In this document: positions 1 to 7,443 of the stretch, one piece after another
Layout of the letters: each line of letters begins with the position of its first letter
How positions within the stretch are numbered: the first letter of the stretch is position 1
NCBI RefSeq assembly: GCF_030124325.1
Contig: NZ_JASKLR010000034.1
Span: 1-44,295, forward strand
DNA length: 44,295 nt
From: Sinorhizobium sp. 8-89
GTDB lineage: Bacteria; Pseudomonadota; Alphaproteobacteria; Rhizobiales; Rhizobiaceae
Direction: 5' to 3'
The notes under the pieces: model-generated
What the model was told of the DNA's origin: nothing
What the model saw: only the letters and a program-made list of their open reading frames with translations
The model's database searches: none
Position numbers and translations under genes: made by a program

Positions 1-488
1 CCATTGCCGCCTCCAAGGGATTTATCATAGCTACGCGCGACACCAGCCCCTTCGAAGCCGCAGGAGTTATCGTAGTAAACCCTTGGGACCACCGATGAAG
101 CCATCTTCCGCTGGTCTCGGGTCCGTATAGGTCAAGAGCAGGATGCGTCTTACCACCATGGTAGCGTCCAAACCACGACAGCACGAAGTACAGAGTGGCG
201 TGGGCAAGTATCCAGTCGCTCTCGGAGCCGAATATTGCCGTCGGACGCTGATGTCAGTCATCACTAATCCTGTCATAGCCGATAGAAGCTGATGTCGCGC
301 GGCACCGGAAGTCCGCTTAACGCCAGGATCATTGCGAGTACTTGGAACATCGGTCCGGCCCACGCCAATAGTTCAGACGAGACGCGCACATCGGGCGGGC
401 CCACCCCACCTCTCCGACATCTTAGCGGCTGCTATCGTCGCCGAGAAACGGAGCCAAGTCGCGGCTGAAGCGGAGTCCGGCAACCGTC
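1..488. other. No recognisable gene
   Basis: I see no reading frame with a recognisable domain, ribosome binding site or protein-like composition here. The short open frames on either strand have low-complexity, Arg/Pro/Ser-rich translations typical of chance frames in GC-rich DNA. The stretch lies downstream of the minus-strand gene ending at 489, so it may hold its 3' untranslated region. I found no clear T-tract terminator. Confidence 0.4.
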
Positions 489-1406
489 TTAGCGATCGAT
501 GGTTGCGGAGAATAGTGTTGCAGGGATGTCGGGGTTGTCGGCATCCGTCACAAGCAGAAGCTCTATGCAATCATCATCCAAGCGGGCGTGGATGCCCTCC
601 ACCTTGTAAGGTCGCTCGAGCTGGTCAATGGAAAGCAGGCAGCCACTGTCGTCGATCATCCCAATTGCTGCACCAATACAGGAACCGTCCCGGTATGCGT
701 CTGCTGTGTCCTCTGCCACGGCACTGAAAACCATGTTTCCGTTGGGTAGCGCCGCCGCGTCGGTGAAGCAGAATGGAACTCCCTGGATGGAGCCGAGGTC
801 GAGCCGATCGATCGAGGAAGGCACCATGGGATTGCCGCACCCGGCAACAATAGCATCAATAACCGGCGCAAGCGGATAGCGGATGATCGCGTTGTCGACG
901 TGACGCTTGTTGCCCCGCTGAAACAGGCGCAGTTCGTGGCCAACCACGACCGCGCCTTCGATATTGGTGCTGGGAAACTCTTCCCTGAGCGGGTCTAGGA
1001 TGAACGAAAGCTCCACCTTTCGCGGCGACCCACATACGACGCCGTGCTGATCGAGACGAAGCAGAATGCCACTTCGACGGTTTGGTCTGGATCCGGAACC
1101 GATTACCAGGAGGGCGCCGTGAGGAAACTCTCCGTCCGGAGGAATGAGCGTAAGAGCCTCGAAGTCCGGCTTTTTTCTCTTACGCTCCGCCTTGGAATCG
1201 GGCAGCACGCCGTCCGATATGCGGATCAGATTACCAGGGCGGCAATCGCCGGCTGAAAACACACCAAGGTGGAGCTCATCATCGGCTACCACGTACATTA
1301 TAGTATCCAGGCACACGAGCCCGCTTGCGGCGCTTAGATGCATAGGTCGCGTGTTGCTCGCGCCGGAGACGATATCGAGTTCTCGTATCTTCTTCAGGAC
1401 AATCAT
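489..1406 (-). CDS. Hypothetical protein resembling DUF6929 / beta-propeller-like family
   Basis: The product is 305 residues with no signal peptide or membrane helix. The translation is protein-like throughout. It has repeated short beta-strand blocks with hydrophobic alternation (IMYVVADDELHLGVF near the N terminus, then GALLVIGSGSRPNRR, then NIEGAVVVGHELRLFQRGNK). This fits a propeller-like fold such as the phytase-like or DUF6929 group, but I assign it only by general resemblance. I chose the ATG at 1406 rather than a start at 1475 because GGGGAAAG lies a few bases upstream of it. It points the same way as the siderophore-interacting gene upstream, but a 480-base gap separates them, so a shared operon is doubtful. 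Function unknown. Confidence 0.6.
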   Translation of the reverse strand: MIVLKKIRELDIVSGASNTRPMHLSAASGLVCLDTIMYVVADDELHLGVFSAGDCRPGNLIRISDGVLPDSKAERKRKKPDFEALTLIPPDGEFPHGALLVIGSGSRPNRRSGILLRLDQHGVVCGSPRKVELSFILDPLREEFPSTNIEGAVVVGHELRLFQRGNKRHVDNAIIRYPLAPVIDAIVAGCGNPMVPSSIDRLDLGSIQGVPFCFTDAAALPNGNMVFSAVAEDTADAYRDGSCIGAAIGMIDDSGCLLSIDQLERPYKVEGIHARLDDDCIELLLVTDADNPDIPATLFSATIDR

Positions 1407-1886
1407 GCGTCTTTCCCCGTGCGGCGATCCTGTGCTCAGGGTACCCGAGGTTAGTCGAAATACCCGCGCACGCACAGAAAGTCATAAAATCGCTGCAAAC
1501 TTGCTCGGGATCCGTGAGATTCACGCTCGGATGTTATTTCGCAGGCGCGGCCGATACCGCCATGCATCGAAGCCGTAGCTTGACGAACTCGCCTCCCTAA
1601 CATGCCACAAAAGTCATCAGAGAAATACGCAGACATGGGTTCCCAAACGCGCCGAATAGGGCGGTCTGCAGTTCGAATGTGTTCAAGGCGACGGATGCAG
1701 ACGACTCCCAGGGCGGCGGTCACATGCGCCGTGCATTGATCGTCTTAGGTCGGTGATGAGCAGTAGGCCGCTGCGACCAGCACACGAATGACGGCCATGC
1801 GGAAAAGCTGACCCCGTATCTTGCGGTCGCCAGAGCGCAAGAAACGTGCCTCTTGATTACCTTTGTCGGAGACGCGACCTGCGGCT
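1407..1886. other. Intergenic, no recognisable gene
   Basis: About 480 bases between two minus-strand genes. The open frames present translate to unfamiliar Arg/Ser-rich sequences without a ribosome site. The promoter of the 489-1406 gene should lie in its left part. I see no repeat or RNA gene. Confidence 0.4.
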
Positions 1887-2936
1887 TCATGTCCTGTGCC
1901 AATAGGCGGCGACTACTTGCTCCTCTTTCGTAAGTCCTCGGTCGCGAAGGGTTGCCCGAACGGCGTTTGCCGTCTCGCTTTCGCTAGCTATCCAGACAAA
2001 TCTTTTCCGGGAAGCGTCCGGAAATTTCATGCTGGAAATGGCGCGCGCCAGTCCTCGACGGTCACCGCCGTGATCGTCGCGATAAAGCCATCTGGTTTCC
2101 ACGGCCGCTTGGCTTGTGAAGGAGATCTTATCAGTCGGGCCAGTAACCTCGATCACCACGGTCGCGGTAGCACGCTCATCAAGGGACTCCAGAATTCGCG
2201 AAATTGCTGGCAGAGCAGTCTCGTCTCCGGCCAGTAGGTACCATGCCGCGTCCCCGCATCCCCCACCACTCGGTCCCGCCGCACCGACGACGTCACCGCG
2301 CCTTGCCCGCGCGGCCCATCGGGAACCGGGACCTTCCGCGCTGTGCAGCACGAAATCGACGGCAATTATATGATTTTCGGGCTCGACAAAACGGACTGTG
2401 TAGGCCCTCCAGATCGGCGAGACGTCCGAGGGTGACGATCCCTGTCGGCTTCCCTGCGATGCGTGCTCATCGGCAAACTCCTGGAAATTGAAGAGGATTC
2501 GCAGATGCATGTCGTCCAGCGTGTCGAAGGACCGAGCGTCGGCTGTCCTAAAACGGATCCGCCTCATCCTGGGTGTAATATCGACGATGTCGTCCACCGT
2601 CAGGACGGAGAAGCTGGGCGGCAGATGACGCTGAAGACAGTCTTCGCTCCACACGATGCGAATTGTCTCGGAGGCCCGTTCCTCTGCAACTGCGTCCTGG
2701 AGCCAGACCTTGGCGAAATACAAGCTCTCAAGATCGGCGGCGGCAATATCCACCTCGATGCTGCCATCCATCAGCCTCAACATGCCCGAGACCGCAGGCA
2801 GATCGACGAACAAGCTGCCGCCGGACAAGCGGGCGGCAACATCGTGGTCGAGCAGGTGGGCGTGCAGGCGTTCGAAGAGGTGCTCGGGCCTTTTCGTGAC
2901 GATTATTGCCTGCAGCTTGTAAGGGAGCTCTTTCAT
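1887..2936 (-). CDS. Siderophore-interacting protein (DUF2218 + FAD/NAD(P)H ferric reductase domains)
   Basis: This 349-residue cytoplasmic protein has two parts. Residues ~1-90 match DUF2218 (VTKRPEHLFERLHAHLLDHD, then an SGGSLFVDLP segment). Residues ~100-345 match the ViuB/siderophore-interacting flavoreductase family: an FAD-binding beta-barrel with WRAYTVRFVEPE, then EGPGSRWAARARRGDVVGAAGPSGG, and an NAD(P)H-binding lobe starting WYLLAGDETALPAISRIL. Known members reduce ferric siderophores in the cytoplasm to release iron. The start at 2936 is supported by GAGG upstream and by an ATGA overlap with the stop of the acyltransferase gene, which suggests translational coupling. Being third in an operon behind the rhtA-type receptor, it probably reduces imported ferric rhizobactin; that substrate is inferred. 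Confidence 0.88.
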   Translation of the reverse strand: MKELPYKLQAIIVTKRPEHLFERLHAHLLDHDVAARLSGGSLFVDLPAVSGMLRLMDGSIEVDIAAADLESLYFAKVWLQDAVAEERASETIRIVWSEDCLQRHLPPSFSVLTVDDIVDITPRMRRIRFRTADARSFDTLDDMHLRILFNFQEFADEHASQGSRQGSSPSDVSPIWRAYTVRFVEPENHIIAVDFVLHSAEGPGSRWAARARRGDVVGAAGPSGGGCGDAAWYLLAGDETALPAISRILESLDERATATVVIEVTGPTDKISFTSQAAVETRWLYRDDHGGDRRGLARAISSMKFPDASRKRFVWIASESETANAVRATLRDRGLTKEEQVVAAYWHRT

Positions 2937-4024
2937 GAACTTGCCTCGTCCGGGACGACGCCCGGGTGCCATAGCCGGTTCGAGAAGAAGTGCTGCCTGG
3001 AGATCGACATGATCGCTGCTCGCTTGGTCGGGAGGTCAACGCTTCGCATGTGAGCAAATCCCGAGCGTTGCAGATTGCGCAGTTGGCGGTGGTGCGCCGC
3101 GCTCGGCTCCTGCACGATCCTCTCGGTCCGCGAGTCGTCGAGAAACATCAGGTGCAAAAGGGAGGGTAGCCAGGCCGTGAACCAGGGCTTTCCACGGAAG
3201 GCTCCCTCGCCGACAATGACGTGGCAGCCTCGGTCGTAGTCGCCGGCGCCGCAAAGGGGGCCGATCAAATCCTCTTTCGCCCAGTAGATCTCGAAATAGG
3301 AGAACGCCCGTTCATTGAAGCGGCCGATCAGCGGTATGACGTGCGGATCTTCGAGCATGTGCTCGAGATAACGTCTGTGGGCCGCTACGCTTCCCGCTTC
3401 GTTCCAAAACTCGTCGACTCTCGGATCGTTCATCCAGCGATGAACGTCGGGCAAGTCGTCCAGTGACGCGACGTGGAACGAAAGCGTGCCGGAAAGCCAC
3501 GGTATGAACCGGGCATAGAGGCATCCGGCCGGCTTTGGCGGTCGCAGGGGATGCTCGTTCCTTCCGTCGAAAACGTCGCGGCGCGGATAGACGAATGACG
3601 GCGAGGCCATCCAGATCTCCGGCATCTGCCAGAACATCTCCGCGAACACCGACGGCTGAGCGTCTGTGCTTTCGACCAGAAGCCCTCGCTGCTTCAATGC
3701 CGGCAAGAAGGCCTGCCAGCCGTCTCCCTCAAGGGCGACCGAGACCAGGTCTCGGTTCGTCGCGAACAGATATTCGAAGACAGCGCAAACAAGCCTCGAG
3801 CTCTCGACGGGATCCGCACGCAGGTCGGCGATGCTGAGAGCCCCGTCGCCAAGCTCGAAGGTCGCGCGGTCCTTCGTGGCGGTCGAGACCGACAAGAAGG
3901 AACCGATCCCGGATACGTCGACGGGTCCGCCGGGATGAAGCGGAAAGGATCGAAACACGCCGCTATCTCGAACCGGAGCGTTGCGGGGGTCGCCTATTAG
4001 CCGTCCTTGAGGAGATTGGTCCAT
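2933..4024 (-). CDS. GNAT/IucB-like siderophore acyltransferase
   Basis: The product is 363 residues. The C-terminal half (from ~residue 165) closely parallels RhbD/IucB-type acyltransferases: WMNDPRVDEFWNE, then FEIYWAKEDLIG, then YDRGCHVIVGEGAFRGK, then LFLDDSRTERIVQEP. The same landmarks occur in the rhbD product of this window. The N-terminal ~160 residues look like a degenerate second acyltransferase lobe. Family members transfer acyl groups to hydroxylamines or amines of siderophores. RhbD is already present for acetylation, so this paralogue is a good candidate for adding the fatty-acyl tail of rhizobactin 1021 (an RhbG-like role). That is inference. The ATG at 4024 overlaps the TGA of the receptor gene (TGATG), and the gene's own stop overlaps the next start. 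Confidence 0.82.
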   Translation of the reverse strand: MDQSPQGRLIGDPRNAPVRDSGVFRSFPLHPGGPVDVSGIGSFLSVSTATKDRATFELGDGALSIADLRADPVESSRLVCAVFEYLFATNRDLVSVALEGDGWQAFLPALKQRGLLVESTDAQPSVFAEMFWQMPEIWMASPSFVYPRRDVFDGRNEHPLRPPKPAGCLYARFIPWLSGTLSFHVASLDDLPDVHRWMNDPRVDEFWNEAGSVAAHRRYLEHMLEDPHVIPLIGRFNERAFSYFEIYWAKEDLIGPLCGAGDYDRGCHVIVGEGAFRGKPWFTAWLPSLLHLMFLDDSRTERIVQEPSAAHHRQLRNLQRSGFAHMRSVDLPTKRAAIMSISRQHFFSNRLWHPGVVPDEASS

Positions 4025-6270
4025 CAAAAGACCTTCGTCAGCGAGATGGCGAATGTGCGTCCGCGGCCCTTGTAGTCGAATATCGATTCGTCGGCCAATC
4101 CGCCATAAAGCGCTTTGGCGCGCGAACCCCAGACGGTCGTGTAGTCGGTGTCGAAGACGTTGTGGATGCCGAAATTCAGCGTCGTGTCCGTGTTCGCGAA
4201 GGTATAGCCACCTGTCAGATCGAACAGCGTGTAGTCATCGATCGTGAAGTCATCGGCGTCGGTGAGTTCGAAGACATGCTGGCCGGAAAATTTCAGGGTG
4301 AGGGCGTCATTGGTCCAGCCGACATAGCCGCCGAACTTGGAGACGCTGGCGCTTCCAACCGAGTCCTTCTCCCAGCCATCGTCGCCCTTGACCTCTGTTC
4401 TGACCCAATGACCCAGAACCCCGACGTCGAAACCATGGTCGAGTTTTGCGCCCACCTTTCCTTCGATGCCGTAGACGCGTCTCTCCTGATCAACGACCTC
4501 GACCGCAAGGGTCGAGCGATTGAGATTGATGGAGCGATCGGAAAATGAGTAGTAAGCCGCAGTCTCGAGATCGTAGGTGCCGTCGTCAAGACGATAGCCG
4601 ATCTCGAACGAATTGGTCTTGATGGCCTGAAGCGCCGATTCGCCGACATTCACACTGTTGAGAAGCGTGTAGTGTCCGCCCGACAGCGAATAGACGCCAA
4701 TTCCGTAGTATTTCGCCGGATCCGGCAGTTCGAAGCCTTGGCTGAAGTTGGCGTAAACCTGCTGCGTATTCGTCAACTGGTAGGTCGCGCCGGCGCTGAA
4801 CAAAGCGGCATCATAGTCGACTTCGCCGCCCGGTATGGCATCGGCGGAGGTCGCTCGTCCCTGAAGTATGGCGACCTGCTGAGCCGCACCGACGAAATCG
4901 GACACTTCGGTCTTGACGAATTGGTAGCGGACGCCGCCGTTCAGCGTCAGCCTGTCGGTCGCCTCGTAGGAGGCCTCGGCAAACCCGGCAACGGTCGTGA
5001 CATCGATGGAAGGGTAGAGGCCGGTGATGCCGATCGTGTTGAAATCGAGGCCGCCGCTGGTCGCGGCCGCCCCAATGTCGAAGATGTTCTGACGCGACTT
5101 GAACGAATCTCGATCGGCATCGATGCCATAGGTGATCTTCAACCGGTCGGTGGGTTCCGTGATCAGGGCGGCCCTGATGCTGTAATAATCGGTGTCTTGC
5201 GAACTGCCGTAAAAATAAAGGCCGGTATCGTTCGTAACTGTAGGGAAGGGATGGAAACGGATTTTCTCGTTTCTGTAAGCGCCTTGCAGCAATAGTTGCT
5301 GCCCGAAAACGTCATCATCGGTATACGTGACGTTAAACATCGAGCGGCGGGTCTGCGGATCGAAGTCGGACTCGTATCCCTCACGGGTTTCGAACAGACT
5401 CGGATTGCCGAGCAGCGCTCCAAGGCCAGGTCCGTAGTAAAGTCCGTAGTCCGAATCTTGCTTGCTGTCGAAATATTGCCCGGAAAATTCGAGGCGGCGG
5501 CCCTCGTCGATCTGGAAGCCGATCGATCCCATCAGGTCGATGCGCTCGTTGAAGGCCGTGGACGTCTGCGTGATGTCGGGGATCAACATCGTGCCGCTGC
5601 CGTCGTAAAAGGCGCCAGTCTTGTTGCCGGCGACCGAGAAGCGGGCATCCCAGTTGTCGCTGTTGTAGGTAACTGCGCCTGCCGCATTGCGGTCGAAGTC
5701 CTGACTGCCGGCGAAGCCGCTGCCCATGCCGCCGGTGACTTCCGCATGAAGTCCGGGCTCTGCGTCCTTCCCTTTCTTCGTAATGATGTTGATGATGCCG
5801 CCGGTCGCGTTTCCGCCATAGAGTGCGGTCGCGCCGGACAGGACCTCCACCCGCTCGATGTTGAAGGGATCGATCGCATCGAACTGACGGCTCAGCGAAC
5901 GCGCCGAATTCATCGAGACGCCGTCGATGAGGATCAGCGGCGGCCGGCCGCGCAGGTTCTGCCCGAAGGACGTGCGCGCGCCCTCGCTCGCGGGGTCGAA
6001 GCTTGGGATATTGTCGCCCAGGATCTGCTGCAGAGTCTTGCCAGAGCGGGCCTCCGCCTGGATCTCATCCGAATCGACGACGTAAATGGTGCGGGCAATT
6101 TCCGATATCTGCTGAGGGGACCGGCTCCCCGTCACCACGATCGCTTCCAGGCTGGTTGCAGCGTCGTCCTGATCCGTCGAACTGGCTTCCTGGGCAACCG
6201 CACTGGTGCCAACCGCCATTGCCACGGCGAAGACCCAAAAGCCAACGCCGCCATTCTCATTCCTACCCAT
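4024..6270 (-). CDS. rhtA: TonB-dependent ferric rhizobactin 1021 receptor
   Basis: This is a 748-residue outer-membrane receptor. It has a signal peptide (residues ~1-25, FWVFAVAMAVGTSAVAQ), then a TonB-box-like EAIVVTGSR, a plug domain with LRGRPPLILIDGVSMNS and RVEVLSGATALYGGNATGGIINIITKKG, and a long beta-barrel ending in an aromatic residue (FAISLTKVF), as expected for Bam-dependent insertion. Length is usual for the family. I chose the ATG at 6270 over one 45 bases upstream because AGGGGG precedes it and the signal peptide starts there. It diverges from the AraC activator rhrA and is first in an operon with the acyltransferase and flavoreductase genes. A candidate activator site and promoter block lie upstream. 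Identity as RhtA rests on context plus family resemblance. Confidence 0.9.
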   Translation of the reverse strand: MGRNENGGVGFWVFAVAMAVGTSAVAQEASSTDQDDAATSLEAIVVTGSRSPQQISEIARTIYVVDSDEIQAEARSGKTLQQILGDNIPSFDPASEGARTSFGQNLRGRPPLILIDGVSMNSARSLSRQFDAIDPFNIERVEVLSGATALYGGNATGGIINIITKKGKDAEPGLHAEVTGGMGSGFAGSQDFDRNAAGAVTYNSDNWDARFSVAGNKTGAFYDGSGTMLIPDITQTSTAFNERIDLMGSIGFQIDEGRRLEFSGQYFDSKQDSDYGLYYGPGLGALLGNPSLFETREGYESDFDPQTRRSMFNVTYTDDDVFGQQLLLQGAYRNEKIRFHPFPTVTNDTGLYFYGSSQDTDYYSIRAALITEPTDRLKITYGIDADRDSFKSRQNIFDIGAAATSGGLDFNTIGITGLYPSIDVTTVAGFAEASYEATDRLTLNGGVRYQFVKTEVSDFVGAAQQVAILQGRATSADAIPGGEVDYDAALFSAGATYQLTNTQQVYANFSQGFELPDPAKYYGIGVYSLSGGHYTLLNSVNVGESALQAIKTNSFEIGYRLDDGTYDLETAAYYSFSDRSINLNRSTLAVEVVDQERRVYGIEGKVGAKLDHGFDVGVLGHWVRTEVKGDDGWEKDSVGSASVSKFGGYVGWTNDALTLKFSGQHVFELTDADDFTIDDYTLFDLTGGYTFANTDTTLNFGIHNVFDTDYTTVWGSRAKALYGGLADESIFDYKGRGRTFAISLTKVF

Positions 6271-6316
6271 AACGCCCCCTGCGCGCGGAAAATTGCCGCT
6301 GCAGAGAGCGGGCAAT

Positions 6317-6347
6317 CTGCAAATACAAGACTATTTAAGTCATGTTT
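6317..6347 (-). promoter_or_regulatory. Conserved promoter block upstream of rhtA
   Basis: Read on the minus strand, this block starts AAACATGA and ends near TTTGCAG, and it aligns with one base gap to a block at 17165-17194 upstream of rhtX. Both lie 20-21 bases downstream of the GCGAAC repeat element. This is where an activator-dependent -35/-10 region would be expected. The sequence GACTATTTAAGTC inside it is a small dyad and might be a repressor site. Exact -10 and -35 hexamers cannot be fixed by eye. Confidence 0.5.
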
Positions 6348-6368
6348 TATGGGCTATGGGTGTTCGCC

Positions 6369-6408
6369 GCTTGGATAATGGCGAACCTCATTTGGACGGA
6401 TGCGAACG
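6369..6408 (+). promoter_or_regulatory. Candidate RhrA operator (direct repeats) between rhtA and rhrA
   Basis: The element contains GCGAAC at 6381-6386 and again at 6402-6407, exactly 21 bases apart (two helical turns), preceded by GCTTGGAT. A near copy occurs at 17215-17254 upstream of rhtX, with the same repeats, spacing and flanks. AraC-family activators typically bind such direct repeats. It lies ~100 bases upstream of the rhtA start and ends 25 bases before the rhrA start, so it could also mediate autoregulation. Binding by RhrA is inferred. Confidence 0.65.
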
Positions 6409-6432
6409 TCAACAGGAAAGGCTGGCCACGAC

Positions 6433-7380
6433 ATGGAGATTATCCGACCGCTGAAATTCGGCACGCTTTCTCTGCCGGATCACGAAAGCAGGCTCGTTTG
6501 CAGGAGCATTCTCCTGGATATGCTCGGAGAGGCGACGATCGCCACGGACAAGGGCGATCTCGCTGGTTTGACCGGATTGTTCTGGAGATATGTGTCTCTT
6601 TCGCTGGCGACGGTCTACTTCCCGAAGACGCCGCTTCGCTTGGCGGCACATGGCGTGAGCGATGCAGGCATCGTGATCATGCGCGCAATGGACGGTCCGC
6701 TCGTCGTGCATAATCGCCGCAAGCAGGTGAAGACGCCTCGCGGAGACGTAATCTTTCTCCCCGCCGACGCGTCGTCCGAAATTACCCTGCCGGAAGGCGG
6801 TCGTTTCGATTGCGCGCACCTTCCCGCCTATGCGGTTGCCGCGGTGCGCGCCGCTTTAAAGCCCGTGATGATGCAACCGCTCGCAGCAGATTGCTTGCCG
6901 CTCCAACTGCTGACGAACTATGCCGGTTATCTTCTGAGGCAGGAATATCAGAGCGAGGAGCATGCGGGCATGATGGTCGCCCATTTCTACGATCTTCTGC
7001 CGGTGCTTGCCGAGCATGTCGGCAATAGGGGGCCGCGAGACGCGCCGCAGAACCGCATGGCCTCAATCAAGAAGCTGATCGAACAGAATCTCGCGAACGG
7101 CTCCTTCTCGATCACCGACGTCGCAGAGGCCGAGGGAATCACACCGCGGGCAATCCAGAAATTCTTCAGCCGGGAGGGAACGACTTTCTCCCGCTATCTG
7201 CTCGGGCGGCGGCTTGCGCTCGCAAAGGGCCTGATATTGGCGGAAGGCGGTTCCAGTTCGATCAGCCAGATCGCCTACAATGTCGGCTTCAACGATCTCT
7301 CGTACTTCAACCGCACATTCAGAAGCCGCTATGGCGTGCGCCCCTCCGACCTGCGCCGGCTCGCCGCAATGGCGGCCTGA
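6433..7380 (+). CDS. rhrA: AraC-family activator of the rhizobactin regulon
   Basis: This 315-residue transcription factor has an N-terminal AraC-binding-like sensor region (to ~residue 195). The C-terminal double helix-turn-helix includes SFSITDVAEAEGITPRAIQKFF and the second-helix signature SSSISQIAYNVGFNDLSYFNRTF, then RYGVRPSDLRR. In Sinorhizobium meliloti the homologous RhrA activates the rhb operon and rhtA under iron limitation. I took the ATG at 6433, preceded by AGGAAAGG, over an ATG at 6400 that would fall inside the candidate operator. It is divergent from rhtA and convergent with rhbF, with a shared hairpin terminator between it and rhbF. Its placement between the two operons carrying the duplicated site supports its role. 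Confidence 0.9.
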   Translation: MEIIRPLKFGTLSLPDHESRLVCRSILLDMLGEATIATDKGDLAGLTGLFWRYVSLSLATVYFPKTPLRLAAHGVSDAGIVIMRAMDGPLVVHNRRKQVKTPRGDVIFLPADASSEITLPEGGRFDCAHLPAYAVAAVRAALKPVMMQPLAADCLPLQLLTNYAGYLLRQEYQSEEHAGMMVAHFYDLLPVLAEHVGNRGPRDAPQNRMASIKKLIEQNLANGSFSITDVAEAEGITPRAIQKFFSREGTTFSRYLLGRRLALAKGLILAEGGSSSISQIAYNVGFNDLSYFNRTFRSRYGVRPSDLRRLAAMAA

Positions 7381-7388
7381 CAATTTCC

Positions 7389-7426
7389 AATGGGAAGGGC
7401 CGCCCATTGGGGCAGCCCTTCCCATT
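7389..7426. terminator. Bidirectional hairpin between convergent rhrA and rhbF
   Basis: A 12-bp perfect inverted repeat, AATGGGAAGGGC (7389-7400) and GCCCTTCCCATT (7415-7426), lies in the 63-base gap between the two convergent stop codons. The GC-rich stem and its position indicate transcription termination in both directions, although T-tracts are short. Confidence 0.75.
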
Positions 7427-7443
7427 CTTCGGTTTGAGCGCAC

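Noticed and set aside
67..363. 98-residue minus-strand frame at the window start
   Set aside because: Unrecognisable, no start signal, and overlapping frames on the other strand are equally open.
5296..6378. 360-residue plus-strand frame opposite rhtA
   Set aside because: It is antisense to a clear TonB receptor, has shadow-type composition rich in Arg, Ala, Val and Asp, and has no family or ribosome site.
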